From Phytophthora quininea (lineage: Eukaryota > Oomycota > Peronosporomycetes > Peronosporales > Peronosporaceae): DNA of 32,654 nucleotides. Shown here one piece after another: positions 8,674-19,194 of the stretch. Numbering within the stretch: position 1 is the first letter of the stretch; every line of letters starts with the position of its first letter. Position numbers and translations under genes: made by a program. The stretch covers positions 1 to 32,654 of the forward strand of contig JAAVTG010000460.1 of NCBI GenBank assembly GCA_011947345.1. The letters are read 5' to 3'. The notes under the pieces are model-generated. The model did not search any database. It was not told the origin of the DNA and saw nothing but the letters and a program-made list of their open reading frames with translations.

Positions 8674-8690
8674 AGCATTCTGCCTTTTGC
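8674..8690 (+). promoter_or_regulatory. Oomycete Inr/FPR-like core promoter
   Basis: GCATTCTGCCTTTTGC on the plus strand. One mismatch in the initiator, with a good FPR (CTTTTGC). It lies about 60 bases upstream of the truncated SCR copy at 8739. Confidence 0.6.
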
Positions 8691-8738
8691 ACCCTCAGAG
8701 TCCAGTACAGAATTTGCCAAGCTCCGCCTGTCAACAAG

Positions 8739-8861
8739 ATGAACCTCAAGACTAGCCTGCTTATCCTCGTCGGTGCCGCGGTCGCTGCCAGCACTGCTGC
8801 TCAGAGCTGCCCCGAGTCGATGTGCGGCCCAAGTTACTCGTCAAAGAATCTCGTGATCAGC
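8739..8861 (+). pseudogene. PcF/SCR74-like gene cut in half at the kinesin junction
   Basis: The ATG at 8739 opens MNLKTSLLILVGAAVAAS, a perfect family signal peptide, followed by C-x4-C and a segment ending ...NLVIS. In other copies the next residues contain the CC pair. Here similarity stops after base 8861, and the following bases are the antisense of a kinesin tail. Six of the eight expected cysteines are missing. The frame runs on into kinesin antisense sequence to 9096, which is not a plausible protein end. Promoter and start are intact, so a nonsense fusion transcript could still be made. It is the only plus-strand copy in the cluster. Confidence 0.78.
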
Positions 8862-11800
8862 ATCGACACCGAGCATCTTGGCTGCCTCAGCAGCAGATCC
8901 GTCGAACGTCCCCGTGATCGTTGGCTCCTCGTTCTCCTTGTCAGCCTGCGAAGGTTTGATCAACTGCTGCTTCAACTGGCGGATCTCTACGTGGAGGTTG
9001 AGATTCTCCTCCTTCAAGTACGAGACCTCATTCCTCTGCTCCTGGAGTGCGGCCATTTCGCCCTCGAGCGTTTCCACTCGATCAATCTTTTCCTTTAGCA
9101 GAGTTTGCATCTGCTGAATCTCATGCTCAGTCTTCTCGCGCTCGTCGTGAAATGCACGCATTTCTGTCTTGATCTGGTTCGCTTGCTGCTTCTCAGCGCT
9201 CAGCGCCTCACGAAGCTCCTCAAGACGCTCCTTGGTCAGATGAAGCTCTCGCCCTTGCGCTCCATCAAACGCTGCGTCTCCTTTTCATTGAGCCCGTTCC
9301 TGCTCTGCCTCATTTAAGCTTTTTGTAGTCTGCACTGTCGTCTGCAGTTGCTGTCGATCCTTCTTGAGCTTACGGAACAAGTCAAGCGTGTCCGTTGTCA
9401 TCTTGACCTTTTCCAGCTTGTCAATTCGCGCTTTCTGCTTGTCCACGAGTTTCTCGATGCTTTCCTTGGCCAACTGTTCCTCCACAAGCTTGTTGTGGTA
9501 TTGGGCAGCCTCGCTCTGGGCAGACTTGAGCTCCTCCTCGAGGTTTTCCAATTCGTTCAGTTTAGTCTCGGCGTCCGCGCATTTGAGAGACAACTCGTGA
9601 ATTTCGTCACGAAGCTGCTCTTCGGCATTGCTGCGCTCAGTCACCAGGGCAGAATACCTTTCATGAAGTTCTCGCCTTTCGTCATCCAGCTCCTCGCACT
9701 TGGCTTGCAGCGCCTCCTGGCGGCTCTTTACCTGGTTCTGCCAATCCTCCTGCTCGCCAACTTGGCTCTCAATTCCTCTTGCTTTGCTTCGGCTGCGCGG
9801 CGGAGTTCTTCGTTAACGGCGTGTAGTCGTCGGATTTCACCATCCACATTCTTCTTGTACTCGTCTAGCTCTTCCTGGCTCTCGTCGAACTGCTCGCGAA
9901 TGCTGTTCATTTGACGCAAAAGCTCCTGCTCTCTCTCCCACTTGGCGTTGACAGTCTCCAACTCGTGTTGGACAGCTTGAAGCTTCTCCAACAGCTCCGA
10001 GCCAAGCTGTTTGGACTTCAGCAGTTCTTCCTCCAATTGCTGCACGTTTTGCTCACTTTGCAAAGCAGCTATTTGCTCACGAAGTTGCTCTTGCTCAGCA
10101 GTCATGCGCGCAAACTCCCTTTCGGCCATCTCCTGCTTCCTGTGCCACTCCTCATCTTGATCCCGCACTTTTAGTCGTGCATCTGCTAGCTGGATTTCGA
10201 GTGCCGTCACTTGAAAAGCAAGTTCAGCTTCCTTCTCTTGTGCTGCCAGAAGCTCTGCGTCCTGCGTCGAATCGTTAATCCCTCGACTACCATGTGACTC
10301 TCGTTGCAACTGTTTCTCCAACGACACTATTCTATCTTGCAGTGCCATTTCCTTCGTCTCTGCTGCAGTCATGCGCTGTTGTCTTTGGAAACGAAGCTCC
10401 TCTTCCTCCTCCTTTGCCTTCGCCAAGGTGTCTGCCATCTTTGCGAGCTCCTTCTCCTTCACCTCTTGAGCATGAGTGACTGTATCCAGCTCCGTCTGCA
10501 TTGCTCGTAATTTCTCCGTGAGGTCTGCAATGGTGTGTGAGTCATCTTAACGTTATTACGCAGCACAGAGAGTGTTTCCTCGTACGACTTGACGTCAAGT
10601 TCTAGCCTTTCACGGAAACTTGTCTCCTTGTCCAGACGAGCCTGTAGCTGTTCCTCCACGTTACCAGCCTCGACATTAAAGGAAATGGAGGGGCGTTCAT
10701 CGTGATCAGCTTGCAACGACGCTGAGTCAGCCTGCGTTTTCGTAATCTCCTGCTCGAGCCGGGCATTGCTCTCTTCCAGTCTTGTATTCGCTGACTGGGT
10801 GTCTATTAACTGGGTCTGTAGTTTTGTCAACTTTTCTGCAGACGACGTGACCTGCTCCTGCATCTCCCGTAGCAGTGCGTCTTTTTCGTCTGCGGCGACC
10901 GTCAGCGCCATCCTTTCCTCAGATACTTCCATCAGCTGAGCTTCCAACGCCCGAAGCTCATCAACGCAATCGTCTCGCTCGCGTGACAGTTTTTGGAGGT
11001 TGTCTGCCATTGTCTTGACGTCGTCGTTCAACGCAACGTATCGAGCGTGTAACGAGTTATCGTCAGAGCTGCTCTCCTGGTGCTCGCCATTCCGCTGGGA
11101 AATTAAATTGTCTTCCGTGCTCATTTGCACATTCTCATAGTCAGCCCTCAATGTGTCAAAGGCTCTAAGCGCGCGTAGCTCAGTATCACACATATCAACG
11201 TCCGCATCAACCGCTGCATTATCTGCCGCCTTTAACTCCTGGCTTCTGGAAGCAAGACGTTCCTTTTCGGTCTTCAGGTCGTTTATCGTTTGCTGCAGAG
11301 TCTCAACCTCGCTAGTGTGTTGAGTGCGCATCTGCGAAATCGTCATTAGCTTCGCATCAAGTTGAGCTTGAGTAACTTTTGCAATGTGCTCTTTCTCCAT
11401 CAAAGCTTCGCTCATTTCGTAACCTTGTCGTTGCGATCCGTCGAGCTCCTGATTGATTCGCTCCACCTCATCCTGCAGTTCTTCCTTTTCTAACGCCGCT
11501 TGCTCATAATCCGTCTTTAACTGCGCAAGCTCCTGCATAATACTTTGCAGCTGGCCAGCAAGATTAACCATAGAGCCACTTTGATCTTGCTCAACAGAAG
11601 GCTCACTCTGTGGTTCGTCCTGATTATTTTCTTCAGCTAAATCTTCAGCAACCTCCTCGTCATCCTCGCTGATCTTTTCCTGCAGCAAAGCCTTCTGCTC
11701 TTCCAAACACGTTGGCAGATTGGTCTGGTCGTCTTCCGCATCTCGTGATTTCAAAGACGCAATTTCCTCGTCACGCTCCGCCACAGCAAGTTGGAGAACA

Positions 11801-13954
11801 GTCTGGGAACTCTTCAAGCTTTCAACTAACATTTCCAGTTCATCGTACTTGCTGCGCAAATCCGCTTGACCCTCCGCATCAGGTTGAAGAAGTCCGGACT
11901 GGAAGGACTCTAGTGTCGTTTCTAGCTGACGCTTTTCGGTAATATGCTGCTTCTGGGATTCAGTGTACTCAAGACGCAAAGCGTTTAGTTGATTTCGTAA
12001 TGCGTCCATTTCTTCAGCAGCCATCTGCTGGGAGTTCTTTTTCAATTTCCAGAGCTTCAGAACGAGCTTTTTCGAGTGTTAACTTCTCCTGCGTTGAGAC
12101 CAATTCAGCCATAACCTCTTCGACCAGCGTTCCAGTTGTGGAAGAATTGTTAGAGCAGTCACAAGTTGCCGCAAGACGCTCCTCACGGTTTTTCCTGCCT
12201 GCTTTTCTTCCAAAGCACTCTTGGACTGCTTTGATGTCACCAACGATTTTATCTCTCGTAATAGTTCCAGTACCCGCGCGCGCTCAATATCATCGAGAGA
12301 AGCGCACTTCTCATTCGCAAGTGTCTCTACGTGATCAACCTGCTCCTCAGATTCCGAATCGCGATAACTTCGAAGTGCTGCTGAAAACAGGTCGAGCACC
12401 TTTTGCTGTTTTCTTTGTTTTCCTGGTCGGCCTTCTTGGCCTTGCATGAGCCCGTCGCAGGAGAAAATGCGGGATTCTCGACGTCCTGTAGCGCAGGGAT
12501 GTCTTCGTGCACTCGAAATAAAATCTGAGGGTCCTCATTTTCCTTCGACGCCGAGTGGCGCTTGCGAGGGTATTGGTGTGCAATCAGCGACTTCAAGTTG
12601 GCGGGGAAATCCCCAGGACCCCAGGTTTCTCGCATCCGCTTGCCGTGCAGTTTCTGCTTTTTGTCAGCTGCACTTTTCGCAACTGAGGCGCTCGAGAGGA
12701 TCAACCCCATTAGGCGCGCCATCTCTTCCTTGTTGTGGTTCTTCTCACTGAGCAGCGCCGCATTTTCCGCTTTCAGCGCACTCAAAGCTTCCGTGTTGAC
12801 GAGCTTCTTGAGGTCGTGCACTTCGCGCTTCAGGCGACGAAGTTGGGTCTGGTCGTCTAGCACCTCATTCACCGTGGCAGACGTCTGGATATCCTTAGCA
12901 CGCGCGGCAAACTGCAACGTACTCTTCGTTTCCTCAATGTACCTGTCGCTTGGAGTCACACAACAAATGATAAGCGTGCGCGTATTACCCCCGAGTGAAT
13001 TTTGCAGCAAACGCGTCAGTTTACTGTCCCGGAACGGCGCGTTCTGGCCGCCAGAGCTGGCGAGCGAGTTAATAACTCGAGCTAGCGTCAGCAGCGACTT
13101 GTTGATGTTTCCGGCCTCTCGTTGACGAATTCCTTCCGCTCCGGTGTGCCGCAGACTCTCAGAGCCCGCCAGGTCGACCAGATTCAGACTCGCCACCAAG
13201 ACGGCGCCGTTCACATCTTCCTCGCTGTGTCTCCTGGAGTCTGACTTCTGCTTGCTCTCGATCACGATGCGGAACACACTGTGCGAGCGGGAGCTGCGTT
13301 CGTTCATGGCCGTGTGTCCGACGGTCCTGTGCTGGTTCCCCGTCTGCAGCAGACTCACAATGTCCTCGTAGTTGGTGATGATCTCCTCCTTGCACTCCAC
13401 GTACACCCCTTCCTCGGGTCTTCTCGGAGCTTGAGATTGGCGCCCGTCTCGGTGGAGTTCAGCAGATCCTTCACCACTTCGTTATAGATCTCCAGGAAGG
13501 ACACTCGAAGCAGAAAGTCTCTGTCCGTGCAGCTCTCGATGTAGCTGAAAATGTCCTCGATCGCCAGTTGCAGGATGCCTGGCTGGCGCTCGCTCGACTG
13601 TTCGAAGGGCAGCGCGCCGTCCTCGCCCTGCATCGTGAACGTTTTGCCGGAGCTCGTCTGGCCGTAGGCGAACACGGTGCCGTTGATGCCCTGCAGCGTC
13701 GAGCGCACGATGCGCCCCGCCATCTGTCGGTAGATGCTGCGCGCGTCGCTCTGCGCGTCGAAGATGTGGTCGTACTGAAACACGTTGCCCTTACCTCCCA
13801 GCGGCTGCCCCGTTGCGTCCGTGAGCGACACCACATTCATCTGTGGCACCGTCGCCAGCACATTTGCGCCCTCGCTGCGCAGCTCGCGCTCGTTCAGCGG
13901 CCGCACGCGGATGCACACGGCGATATTCTCGGCCTCGGGCGCCTCAGACACCAT
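8841..13954 (-). CDS. N-terminal-motor kinesin, kinesin-7/CENP-E-like, with several frame breaks
   Basis: The motor domain (about residues 8-340 from the ATG at 13954) holds the P-loop GQTSSGKT (98-105), switch I NERSSRSH and switch II DLAGSE. It is followed by a neck and about 1,300 residues of Glu/Gln/Leu-rich coiled coil. Kinesins are microtubule motors; a motor at the N-terminus with a very long coiled coil suggests kinesin-7 or a similar mitotic class, but the class is inferred. The coding region is spread over frames that change near 13406, 12402, 12165, 12040, 10531, 9760, 9290 and 9245. Each change fits one missing base, mostly in runs of G, A or T, and no GT-AG intron explains them. 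There are no other stops. The last codons and the TGA at 8841-8843 overlap the truncated SCR gene on the other strand, so the natural C-terminus has probably been replaced. An upstream in-frame ATG at 14059 is less likely as the start. Confidence 0.85.
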
Positions 13955-14122
13955 GGCGGGACGTTTAAAAGTGAGAGCCCGCGCTTTTTCGAACGAGTTT
14001 TGGCCAATGAAAAACGAGACAAGTAAGACATGGGATCTTGCCTTTATAATAGGGGACAAACTTCAACACACAACAAATTTTGTTCGTAAAATGCAACACC
14101 TACGTCCAATCAACATGAACGA

Positions 14123-14779
14123 TTAAGCCCGCAGCGCCCGCGAACTTCCCTTGACCAAGGCCGCAGCCTTCTGCGCCGCACTGGTCACACTGCCGTCCGT
14201 CGCGTACGTCAGGTGCGCCATCGTGTTGAAGCCGTTGCCGCACACCGGATCGCCCATGTTGCAGAACTCGATGGCCTTGGAGCCGTACGTCGAACTTGAG
14301 CTCTGGATGGTCTGGCCCATGAGCTTGAGCGGGTTGCCGAACGTCACGATGGCCTTGATGCGCGACGCCAACGACTCCGGAATGGTGTCTCCAGACCCGA
14401 GCGTCGTCTTGATGCCGATCGCGATGTCCGTGACGCTGGCGCCCTGAGAGTAGCCGCCTAGCACGAACACGGTGTTCGGACACTCTTGGGCGACCGACAC
14501 GACGTGGTTGGCCATGTCGGTGGCGCCTGGTCCGGCGCTCGTTTGGTCCATGGAGGCCAAGTAGTTCACGGCGTAGGACGAGACGCTCATGCCGGACAAG
14601 TCCGACGTGATACCGCTCACGAGCGGTTGGCCGCAGATTCCGAGTCCTGCCATTTCACCACTGCCGCGGGCGAACACGACGTGGACATCGGAGCACTCCG
14701 CGTTGACGAGGTTGGTGGGGCTTGCAAGAAGCAGCAGCATGGAGCCAACGACCGTGGAGGTGGGGGCTGAGAACTTCAT
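14123..14779 (-). CDS. Cutinase (CE5 family), copy A
   Basis: This 218-residue secreted serine hydrolase would cut the cutin polyester of plant surfaces. A signal peptide covers residues 1-27 (ending VNA). The catalytic serine is in GGYSQGAS (Ser111), the acid in GDPVC (Asp177) and the base in MAHLTY (His189). Cysteines lie at 29, 49, 100, 173 and 180. The length matches the family. A perfect core promoter lies about 55 bases upstream. It faces away from copy B across about 1.6 kb and is almost identical to copy C, but its last ~15 residues (VKGSSRALRA) match copy D instead. It is tail-to-head with the kinesin start, about 170 bases away. Cutinases in Phytophthora are often clustered and are thought to have come from actinobacteria by transfer. 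Confidence 0.93.
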   Translation of the reverse strand: MKFSAPTSTVVGSMLLLLASPTNLVNAECSDVHVVFARGSGEMAGLGICGQPLVSGITSDLSGMSVSSYAVNYLASMDQTSAGPGATDMANHVVSVAQECPNTVFVLGGYSQGASVTDIAIGIKTTLGSGDTIPESLASRIKAIVTFGNPLKLMGQTIQSSSSTYGSKAIEFCNMGDPVCGNGFNTMAHLTYATDGSVTSAAQKAAALVKGSSRALRA

Positions 14780-14828
14780 GGTTGATCGGCGTGGCTTGGG
14801 TGGGGTGGAGTGAGGTGTCTGGGCGAGT

Positions 14829-14844
14829 GAAAAATGCAGAATGA
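14829..14844 (-). promoter_or_regulatory. Oomycete Inr + FPR core promoter of cutinase A
   Basis: The minus strand reads TCATTCTGCATTTTTC, a perfect Inr (TCATTCT) and FPR (ATTTTTC). It is about 55 bases before the ATG. Confidence 0.8.
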
Positions 14845-15710
14845 AGTTGTTGTCGACAAGTTTTAACGCTCGAGTTCCGCTGGTCGGCCACACCAGAGCC
14901 AAAAGATCGTCGACGGCCGTGGGGCCGTAGTGGTGCATTTCATGGCTTCCACGCGCCCAACAGCTTGCTAATCGTAATGTTCCTGCTGAGGGGCTGAACG
15001 TCGTGAGTTGCGCAGCTACGGCCCCAGATCGCCAGCCAACTTGCACCGGTGCTTCTCTCCACCCGCCGCGACATCGGCTCATTTCGCTTCGTAAACGCTT
15101 TTCGATCGCGAGGCTTTGACACGTGGGGACAGACGGATAAGATAGTCACGCCTGCCGTCGCGAAGTATTCGGAGGCAAGTCATGGTCCTCGCTGGACGTT
15201 GAAGTGCCACGAACCGACTGTGCGTGCAGGTCGCTGCTACGGCGTACGTCGAGTCGATAATCGATGGCTGACCAAATCGAGAGCTGTTTTCCGGTAGACG
15301 GCAAGCCTTGACTCGGTGTCATTACCAAGTCATCAATGTTTTTGTCTGCACCACCCTGCCAAAGTATCGCCGGTCGTCGCTGTCATAGGAGCACTGCTGC
15401 AGGCCGCGGGGAGTTGGGGGTTGTTTTGGCGAAAGAACTTCCAGCTAAAGATTACTTTTTATGCGTGTCGATTTCAAGATCGGGTGCTCTGGTGTCTGGC
15501 ACTTCGGCCACCAAGTCGTTGTCGTCGCTGCAGATCCGTTAAATCGGCCATTGCTCTCATGAACCGAGCAACAGCAGCAGCGGCCGTCATCAAGATGCAA
15601 GCACCTGGTGCCGGCAGATGTGTGCGTGCACGATGTGGTGACGTATCGGATGGAGAGTCCCGTCAGCGGAGCATGTGGGCCGCGCTGAGCCAAGCTGCTG
15701 CTCGAAGCTC

Positions 15711-15752
<42 letters not shown>

Positions 15753-16292
15753 TCGCCTCAAGCACGACGCCAACGCTTCCCAAGTTTCCTGGCAGGAGAG
15801 CGGGGCGCTCCGACTTTCTCCTGCTCTGTCCGACCGTCGTGAAGAGCGCTTTTACGAATTGGCAAATTCGTGGGGGTAGCTCTTTTGACGCGTGCCATTT
15901 CCGTATGACTGAGTCAGCAGTGCTCACCTCCCGCTGTCCGAGCGTGAGAACGAGCGATTCCGTCTGTCGCGCCTCACGGTTGGCACCATGACAGGCCTTG
16001 ACGTTCCGATGGAAAGCAAGTCCGTCCGTCGACGCATCGATTTCAGGCCCGCCAGCAGGCCGATAAGATGGCAAATTCGGTCAACGCCTTGCATGACCGG
16101 GGTTCGGCCAACAGGCTCGTGTTGTCTTCAAGCTGTTGCTGCCCTCGGGGTCCATGAATCAAGAGGACTGCAAGAAGCAGAGGGCGGTGGTAGACTGTCG
16201 ATATCGGCACGGGCAGCAATGGCAGGTTTTCGTCACGGCCATAAAACTCGGGTCTGTCCGGAAGATCAACGCGGTGCTGCCTACCGGTGAAC
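14845..16292. other. Space between divergent cutinases A and B
   Basis: About 1.45 kb without a convincing gene. Open frames up to 209 codons lie here but overlap each other on both strands, and the longest includes a GA repeat read as Ser/Leu or Arg/Glu runs. The same stretch is kept almost unchanged in the second repeat (19971-21416). It probably carries the regulatory sequence for both cutinases. Confidence 0.5.
15712..15752. repeat. (GA)n microsatellite
   Basis: A run of AG dinucleotides between the divergent cutinases. The matching run at 20838-20877 is shorter and has a slightly different end. Confidence 0.9.
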
Positions 16293-16308
16293 TCATTCCG
16301 CGATTTCC
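16293..16308 (+). promoter_or_regulatory. Oomycete Inr/FPR-like core promoter of cutinase B
   Basis: TCATTCCGCGATTTCC on the plus strand: perfect Inr TCATTCC followed by GATTTCC. It lies about 60-75 bases upstream of the ATG at 16368. Confidence 0.65.
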
Positions 16309-16367
16309 TGCACCGAGCTCAAGCCGCCGCAGCGATCGCTTCCCCAACTCGATCGACCTCCACAGCC

Positions 16368-17023
16368 ATGAAGTTCGGTGTCTCCATCCCGTCAGTCTTC
16401 GGACCTGTCCTGCTTCTCCTGGTGACCTTCATCAGCTCTACCAACGCGGAGTGCTCCGATGTCCACGTCGTGTTCGCCCGCGGCAGTGGTGAAATGGCAG
16501 GACTCGGAATCTGCGGCCAACCGCTCGTGAGCGGTATCACATCCAATCTGGCTGGCATGAGCGTCTCGTCCTACGCCGTGAACTACTTGGCCTCCATGGA
16601 CCAAACGAGCGCCGGACCGGGCGCCACCGACATGGCCAACCACGTCGTGTCGGTCGCCCAAGAGTGTCCGAACACCGTGTTCGTGCTAGGCGGCTACTCT
16701 CAGGGCGCCAGCGTCACGGACATCGCGATCGGCATCAAGACGACGCTCGGGTCGGAGACACCATTCCGGAGTCGTTGGCGTCGCGCATCAAGGCCATCGT
16801 GACGTTCGGCAACCCGCTCAAGCTCATGGGCCAGACCGTCCAGAGCTCAAGCTCGACGTACGGCTCCAAGGCCGTCGAGTTCTGCAACATGGGCGATCCG
16901 GTATGTGGTGCCGGCTTCAACACGATGGCGCACCTGACGTACGCGATGGACGGCAGCGTGACCAGTGCGGCGCAGAAGGCGGCAGCGTTGGTACAGGGCG
17001 GCGCGCGGTTTCTTCGCGGGTAA
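16368..17023 (+). pseudogene. Cutinase (CE5), copy B, one-base frameshift
   Basis: The start MKFGVSIPSV, signal peptide (to about residue 27) and catalytic-serine motif GGYSQGAS are in one frame. Near 16753 one base is missing compared with copies A and C (GGGTCGGAG against GGGTCTGGAG). The remaining part, including GDPVC and MAHLTY, follows in the next frame to the stop at 17021-17023. Without that change the gene would match the others in length. The 5' half is nearly the same as copy D, but the 3' end (VQGGARFLRG) matches copy C. It may be a very young pseudogene or a sequencing error. Confidence 0.82.
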
Positions 17024-17077
17024 ACATCATTGTCGAGGTGGTGGTGATCGAGTCGAGTCGTGTTGTGACGTAAAGTT
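17024..17077. repeat. Inverted repeat flanking the BRO1 gene, left arm (extends into cutinase B)
   Basis: The bases after the cutinase B stop (AACATCATTGTCGAGGTGG and on to ...GACGTAAAGTT) are the reverse complement of 19195-19248 after the cutinase C stop. Identity continues into the 3' coding ends of both genes. Past 17077 and before 19195 the sequences differ. Confidence 0.85.
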
Positions 17078-17156
17078 GAAGTTTATCTTCTTCATGTAGA
17101 TTGTAAACTCATTGCAGATCCCTTGTTCATCGTGGCGATTTACTGTTGCTGCTCGA

Positions 17157-18987
17157 CTACGATATGATGCAGCTGGAGCAGCATCCTTGACGCGGTTGAC
17201 CGCTTTTCTCCTGAGTATCCATCGCTACTGGGGCAGTCGGTTTTAAGCAGTTGGCCACTTTTTCATCCCGCCACAAATCATTGACAGGGACTAATGGGAA
17301 AACCGTCGCTTTCACTAGACTGAGAGAGCCACATGCAGCTTCAGGCTCGGGGATCTACAGTACACCACCACCAATCAATTTTCAAGCAGACAGAACACCG
17401 TAAGAGAATTTCGCTTACCGGCTCGTAGTAGACGCTGTCATTGCGATGGGTAGCAATGTCCAAATCCCTGGCAATAATTTGTTGCGATCGAAGAAATACG
17501 GACGTCAACAAGGACGCGCGTTCTCTCTCGTCTTTGCTCGCCGCCAGCTTCGCCTCGTACGCTTTTTCAAGTGGAATAACTTTCTCAAACAGCGAGGAGG
17601 CTTTCTTGAAATCTGCTACGGCCTGGGCGCAATTTTGAGCATTTTCTGTCAGCATACACGAAGCGCCTTGGAAATACGTCGAGATCGCTTGATAATAGGG
17701 TCCCTTGAAGGCACAATAGAGCTGAATGCGCTCAGCAATGGCTGAGGTTGGGATCGGCAACCTTCGAGTAGCGAAAGCGTGGCATTCTAAAGACCGTAAA
17801 GAGAATTAGCACCACAACTGGAGACAACAAGGAATCCAGGCATACCTTTGTATCTCGTCGATAGATCCATCGACAATTTGGCCATGAGGGAGAAGTCAAC
17901 AGTCTCGCGAGTAACCCCACGCAGCACCACGAGTTCTTGTGCCTCGGCAAGTGCAATCCACGCCAACAGCTGCGGGAGACTACCGTCCGCAAGGTCTGGG
18001 ACGCGCTTGAGCATATCCAGATCCTCAGACGCACCCGAATCCGGCGACTTAGTCACTTGCGTATTCGTGGGCAAAGTTGAAGAGTTCTTCTGTAAACCTC
18101 CTTGCTGGGCTTGGCGCTGTTCTTCACGCCATTTAGTCATCGCATCGTCGTCAAGAATTGCTTCACTGTCTGCTTTCGACGTCTGGTTTGGTTCATCCTC
18201 AGCGCCAAGATCAGCGAACGCAGCGCCAATAGAGCGAGGGTGATATCCATAGCCTCTAGACATGCGTCTAGTACGCCCGACGCGTGCAGTAGTAGCTGGT
18301 AGGCCAGCTTCAGTTGCGTCTCGTTCAGCTCGGACAGTCGCTCGGAAAGCAAAGCGTCCACTTTCGACCGAGCGTCCGTCATCATCAGAATGCCCGCCGC
18401 CAGCAACGTATGTGAATACTCTTGGCGCGCACTCAACGCATAGATCATCGACTCGGTCAGAGCATCCTGCCACCGACAGAAGCTCAAGCAACCACTGCGG
18501 TCGCGGGCATGTGTTGGCGCTTGAGAACTCTCCTTCTCCTCGCCCGCCTCCACAAGAGGCTGGCGCAATGTCGCGTTCGCATTGTCATCGGCACTAGGCG
18601 ACGACGCTCGAAGCTCTGCGCTGTTAGTACTTGGGTGGTCCTTCACGGTCTCCGTGAAGCCCTTGACCAGCGACAAGTAGGCGATCAGCTTTTGCGCATA
18701 GCCTGGAATGTCCCCCGCAGTTTGGAATAGCGAGGTAGCCGCCTCCCCTCCAATGCCGCCCGAGCGTCACGGAGCTCGGTGGCGAGACGTTGCACTCCGT
18801 CGGATTTCGGGGAGACCGCGAACTTGGTCAACTCCGACTCGAAATTCGCCTGAGGACAAAGCGATGAGCGCGCGCATCAATAGGGAAGGGCGGGGGCGGG
18901 GCGGAGGTTGGTTACCTTGCTGCTGCGTTTGCGGCCGGGCGAGAGCTCGTGGCAGCACGGCGGCAGGTTCTGGCGCTGCTGGCTCAT
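17157..18987 (-). CDS. BRO1-domain protein, BROX-like, C-terminal CaaX box; three introns
   Basis: Four exons are proposed: 18916-18987, 17846-18849, 17419-17786 and 17157-17354. Introns of 66, 59 and 64 bases all run GT to AG. The protein starts MSQQRQNLPPCC. It contains BRO1-like helices (YLSLVKGFTE, LHASGVLDACLE, LAWIALAEAQEL, then GPYYQAISTYFQGA) and ends GCCSSCIIS. The CIIS end is a CaaX box. Human BROX likewise is a lone BRO1 domain with a farnesylated CaaX end and works with ESCRT-III at membranes, so the same role is inferred here. Two frame changes in exon 2 (near 18746 in a G run and near 18242) each fit one missing base. The gene lies tail-to-tail with cutinase B (133 bases) and upstream of cutinase C, between inverted-repeat arms. 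Confidence 0.8.
17355..17418 (-). other. Intron 3 of the BRO1 gene
   Basis: A GTAAGC donor follows ...YYEP and the acceptor is TGTAG. Splicing leads into the exon ending in CIIS, whereas reading through gives an unrelated Trp/Cys-rich tail. Confidence 0.75.
17787..17845 (-). other. Intron 2 of the BRO1 gene
   Basis: GTATGC donor and TTTAG acceptor, 59 bases. It joins the two halves of the BRO1 domain in frame. Confidence 0.8.
18850..18915 (-). other. Intron 1 of the BRO1 gene
   Basis: GTAACC donor and TCCTCAG acceptor, 66 bases. It joins a 24-codon first exon to the BRO1 N-terminus. Confidence 0.7.
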
Positions 18988-19070
18988 GGCAAGTCGGGGA
19001 ATGCCGACTGTTTTTGTATACGGCTTGACTGGATTTTTGATAGTGAACATGCGCGACTCCTTCAGGACAC

Positions 19071-19088
19071 CAAAATGCAAGAAAGTGC
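19071..19088 (-). promoter_or_regulatory. Possible Inr/FPR promoter of the BRO1 gene
   Basis: The minus strand reads GCACTTTCTTGCATTTTGG. The initiator has one mismatch and the spacing to CATTTTG is a little long. It lies about 90 bases upstream of the chosen ATG at 18987. Confidence 0.35.
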
Positions 19089-19194
19089 TATAGCTTCACG
19101 GACGTAGGACTCAACAGGACTGCAACAGTTAAACACTTTGAAAACGTCTACAACAATATCACGCACAACTCGCACCAACAGCTTCAACTGCTTT

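Larger units (their letters stand above)
14165..16735. repeat. Direct repeat, left copy (divergent cutinase pair)
   Basis: About 2.6 kb nearly identical to 19291-21859, in the same orientation, at an offset of 5126 (5124 past the GA repeat). It covers most of two divergent cutinases and the whole space between them. Only scattered single-base changes and a GA-repeat length change were seen, so the duplication is recent or kept uniform by gene conversion. Confidence 0.9.

Noticed and set aside
9348..9914. A 188-codon Leu/Ser-rich frame on the plus strand
   Set aside because: Antisense of the kinesin coiled coil; Glu/Gln codons give Leu/Ser runs on the other strand.
15316..16074. Frames of 187 and 209 codons between cutinases A and B, repeated in the second copy
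   Set aside because: They overlap on opposite strands, cross a GA microsatellite, have no domain, and change length with the repeat in the second copy.
16664..17023. A separate 119-codon protein at the end of cutinase B
   Set aside because: It is the 3' half of cutinase B after the frameshift; its first part is cutinase read in the wrong frame.
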